A DNA stretch of 64,000 bases from Verrucomicrobiota bacterium (lineage in GTDB: Bacteria > Verrucomicrobiota > Verrucomicrobiia > Limisphaerales > JAEYXS01), in the NCBI GenBank assembly GCA_023431185.1, contig JAEYXS010000124.1, positions 1 through 64,000 on the forward strand, read 5' to 3'. This document shows, piece by piece, positions 62,060-64,000 of the stretch. Each line of letters begins with the position of its first letter. Within the stretch, counting starts at the first letter, position 1. A model generated the notes under the pieces. It searched no databases, was not told the origin of the DNA, and worked only from the letters and a program-made list of their open reading frames with translations. Position numbers and translations under genes: made by a program.

Positions 62060-63487
62060 ATGCGTTTCCCACTGGCTTTGACGGTCAAGATTGCCCGTCA
62101 CATCATCAAGCACAAAGTCGCACGTACGCCGAAATTTGCCATGGTGTTGCAACTTGAACCGTTGCACACCTGTAACTTGACCTGCACGGGTTGCGGGCGT
62201 ATTCGCGAATACTCCACCAGTTTGAAGGACATGGTGCCGCTGGAGCAGTGCCTCGGTGCCGCCGCTGAATGCGATGCGCCCATGGTTTCCATCTGCGGTG
62301 GCGAGCCACTGATCTATCCGAAGATCGAGGAATTGATCGTCGGTTTGCGCGAGCAAGGGCGTATCATCTACGTCTGCACGAACGGTGTGTTCATGCGCAA
62401 GAAGATGCGCGAGTATATGGCCGCCCACTTCTCTCCCGAGATGGAGACGAAGCTGCAGGAACTCGTGAAGGCCGAGCTGGTTACAGAGAAGGAAGCCGAG
62501 CAGATCCGCAAGTCCGACGAGAACGCCAAGAAGAAGGTGGTCATCAAGCCTTCCAAGTGGATGTATTGGAACGTGCATGTGGACGGTCTGGAATACACCC
62601 ACGATCTCATCGTGGAACGTGAAGGTGTGTTCAAGGAATGCATCGCGGCCATCAAGATGGCCAAGGTGCTCGGCTACCAAGTCGCCACGAACACGACGGT
62701 TTACAAAGAGACGGACGTCCAGGAGTTGGAAGATATGTTCAAGTATCTCTCCTACTTGAACGTGGACGGCCACACGATCTCGCCGGGTTACGATTACGAT
62801 GCCGCCAAGAAAGACATGGTGGCCCGCCGTGGTTTTGACCCGAAGGAGTTCTTCCTCACCCGCGATCTTACGCGCAAGAAGTTCAAGGATATCGAGAAGT
62901 GGGGCGAGATGTTCACCATCTTCGGCACGCCGGTGTATCAGGAATTCCTCGCGGGCAAACGCGAGTTGACCTGCACGGCCTGGGCGATCCCGACTTACAA
63001 CGTGAAGGGCTGGAAGGCCCCCTGCTATCTCATGACAGATGGCCATTACAAAGGCTATCAAGAGATGCTGGGCACGGTGAATTGGGAGAAGTATGGCGTG
63101 GTGGACGGCGTGGCTCGCGATCCGCGTTGCGAGAACTGCATGGTCCATTGCGGTTATGATCCGAGTGGCGCGCTGAGCAACAAGCCACGCGATACATGGA
63201 TCAACATGAAGTATAATTTCGGCGCCAAGCCCGCTCCGTACACCGAAGGTTACAAGGTGCAGGCGTTCAACGGCGTATCCATCGGCAAGGGTCACCTGGC
63301 CGAGGCCAAGGCCGCGGTGAACAAGGAATTCGCCGGTGCGAAGTCGTCGTTCGCCCGCGGCGGTAATGATATTCCTCATGAGCATTCGCACGAAGCGGCT
63401 CCGGCTGCAGGTGGCGGGTGCGGTACGGGTGATACATCTCAACGGGATGATCTCCTTAAGAAGATTGAAGAAGCGAAGAATAAGTAA
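62060..63487 (+). CDS. hpnH: Adenosyl-hopene transferase HpnH (radical SAM), extended form
   Basis: The 475-residue radical SAM enzyme adds the adenosyl group of SAM to diploptene, the first side-chain step of bacteriohopanepolyols. The cluster Cys38-x3-Cys42-x2-Cys45 is in PLHTCNLTCTGCGRIREY. APMVSICGGEPLIYPKIEEL binds SAM, and CENCMVHCGYDPSGAL is the late Cys-rich block of HpnH. Compared with the usual 330-390 residues it has a charged insertion of about 50 residues (about 117-167) and a C-terminal tail with HEHSHEAAPAAGGGCGTG. An intrinsic terminator and then hpnJ follow. Confidence 0.93.
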   Translation: MRFPLALTVKIARHIIKHKVARTPKFAMVLQLEPLHTCNLTCTGCGRIREYSTSLKDMVPLEQCLGAAAECDAPMVSICGGEPLIYPKIEELIVGLREQGRIIYVCTNGVFMRKKMREYMAAHFSPEMETKLQELVKAELVTEKEAEQIRKSDENAKKKVVIKPSKWMYWNVHVDGLEYTHDLIVEREGVFKECIAAIKMAKVLGYQVATNTTVYKETDVQELEDMFKYLSYLNVDGHTISPGYDYDAAKKDMVARRGFDPKEFFLTRDLTRKKFKDIEKWGEMFTIFGTPVYQEFLAGKRELTCTAWAIPTYNVKGWKAPCYLMTDGHYKGYQEMLGTVNWEKYGVVDGVARDPRCENCMVHCGYDPSGALSNKPRDTWINMKYNFGAKPAPYTEGYKVQAFNGVSIGKGHLAEAKAAVNKEFAGAKSSFARGGNDIPHEHSHEAAPAAGGGCGTGDTSQRDDLLKKIEEAKNK

Positions 63488-63523
63488 GTAATCTCGCCGT
63501 CACAATCGGCTCCGTTTTGTAAC

Positions 63524-63560
63524 ACGGACTCACAAGTAAACCCTTGTGGGTCCGTTTTTA
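63524..63560 (+). terminator. Intrinsic terminator between hpnH and hpnJ
   Basis: ACGGACTCACAAG (63524-63536) pairs with CTTGTGGGTCCGT (63543-63555), followed by TTTTTA. It lies inside the hopanoid cluster. Confidence 0.85.
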
Positions 63561-63618
63561 CATTTATAGTCTCGCTCCAGAACTTGACCGGGTATTTGCG
63601 GACCAAAACTACTGCATC

Positions 63619-64000
63619 ATGAGCGCCCTGTTTCTCTCACCACCTTCGTTTGATGGTTTTGATGGCGGCGCGGGTGCGCGTTATCAGGCGCGCCGGGAGA
63701 TCACCAGCTTTTGGTATCCCACCTGGCTGGCTCAACCTGCTGCGATGGTGCCCGGCTCCAAGCTCCTCGATTGCCCTCCGCATAACATCGGTCTGGAAGA
63801 ATGCCTGCGCATCGCCAAGGACTACGATCACGTTATCATCAACACCTCCACCCCTTCGTACAAAAACGATTGCAAGGTGGCCGAGGCGATCAAGAACCAG
63901 AAGCCCGGCACATTGGTCGGTTTCGTCGGTGCTCATGCAATGGTGCTGCCGACCGAAACCCTGAAAGGCTCCTGGGCTATCGATTGGGTCGCGCGCAAGG
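63619..64000 (+). CDS. hpnJ: HpnJ, B12-binding radical SAM protein (cut by window end)
   Basis: Only the first 127 codons are present. They read MSALFLSPPSFDGFDGGAGA, then RREITSFWYPTWLAQPAAMV and the B12-binding-type region with KLLDCPPHNIGLEECLRIAK and HVIINTSTPS. This matches the N-terminus of HpnJ, a cobalamin-dependent radical SAM protein of hopanoid synthesis, which probably works on the ribose-derived side chain. The gene continues past the window. It is the next step after HpnH, but a terminator lies between them. Confidence 0.9.
   Translation, partial: MSALFLSPPSFDGFDGGAGARYQARREITSFWYPTWLAQPAAMVPGSKLLDCPPHNIGLEECLRIAKDYDHVIINTSTPSYKNDCKVAEAIKNQKPGTLVGFVGAHAMVLPTETLKGSWAIDWVARK

Noticed and set aside
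61793..63442. N-terminal extension of the TPR-like gene through hpnH
   Set aside because: The frame happens to stay open across the antisense of hpnH, but the translation has no domain there; a signal-type start exists at 61792.

Overview
The window looks like chromosomal DNA from a free-living Verrucomicrobium, most likely the Pedosphaera/Limisphaerales side of the phylum. This is inferred from its moderately GC-rich genes with short AT-rich spacers, a Minf_1886-family protein, a sulfatase with EF-hands, headless pseudopilin-type domains, hopanoid genes and characteristic short dispersed repeats. No rRNA, tRNA, CRISPR array, phage or complete insertion sequence was found.

Layout. 1-6.1 kb: a secreted fasciclin protein behind direct-repeat boxes that resemble a CarH operator, then two small orphan genes that sit between direct repeats or gene-end relics and flank a large SNF2 helicase. 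6-12.4 kb (minus strand): aldo/keto reductase, tsaB, tsaE, thiL, a CPBP protease and glgB. 12.5-20.7 kb: tandem redoxin, a PIN/antitoxin pair, a sugar isomerase-like protein, a sulfatase, two paralogous pseudopilin/membrane fusions, a lipoprotein and a Gfo/Idh oxidoreductase. 20.8-26.3 kb: a large secreted protein with an internal duplication, a membrane protein, an amidohydrolase and a response regulator.

26.5-28.7 kb holds the most interesting system. A SAM-I riboswitch with its own terminator and antiterminator precedes a threonine-synthase-like PLP enzyme, a CysO/ThiS-like sulfur carrier ending in Gly-Gly, and a NIL-domain protein. Control by SAM plus a sulfur carrier suggests that the PLP enzyme makes homocysteine, perhaps from O-phosphohomoserine and a protein thiocarboxylate, rather than threonine. 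28.7-38 kb is housekeeping: an HU/IHF protein, hisS, xylB, a candidate 6S RNA, rarA, the 5-formyl-THF cyclo-ligase gene, rny and a phosphohexomutase.

38-44.2 kb: uronate isomerase, a Minf_1886 protein, a 42-residue membrane protein, leuS and type II glutamine synthetase. 44.6-50.1 kb: a minimal protein kinase next to a PP2C phosphatase, then two glnK-amtB operons. Glutamine synthetase and both glnK-amtB units each carry a near-identical sigma-54-type -24/-12 element, so they probably form one nitrogen regulon. 50.5-56.8 kb: GntP permease, M19 dipeptidase, a DUF3500 protein and a NitT/TauT-type ABC transporter. 56.9-58.4 kb: aat, a DUF2017-like gene and clpS, an N-degron cassette. 58.5-64 kb: small secreted proteins, a frameshifted FAD oxidoreductase, a TPR-like protein, and hopanoid side-chain genes hpnH and (cut by the window end) hpnJ.
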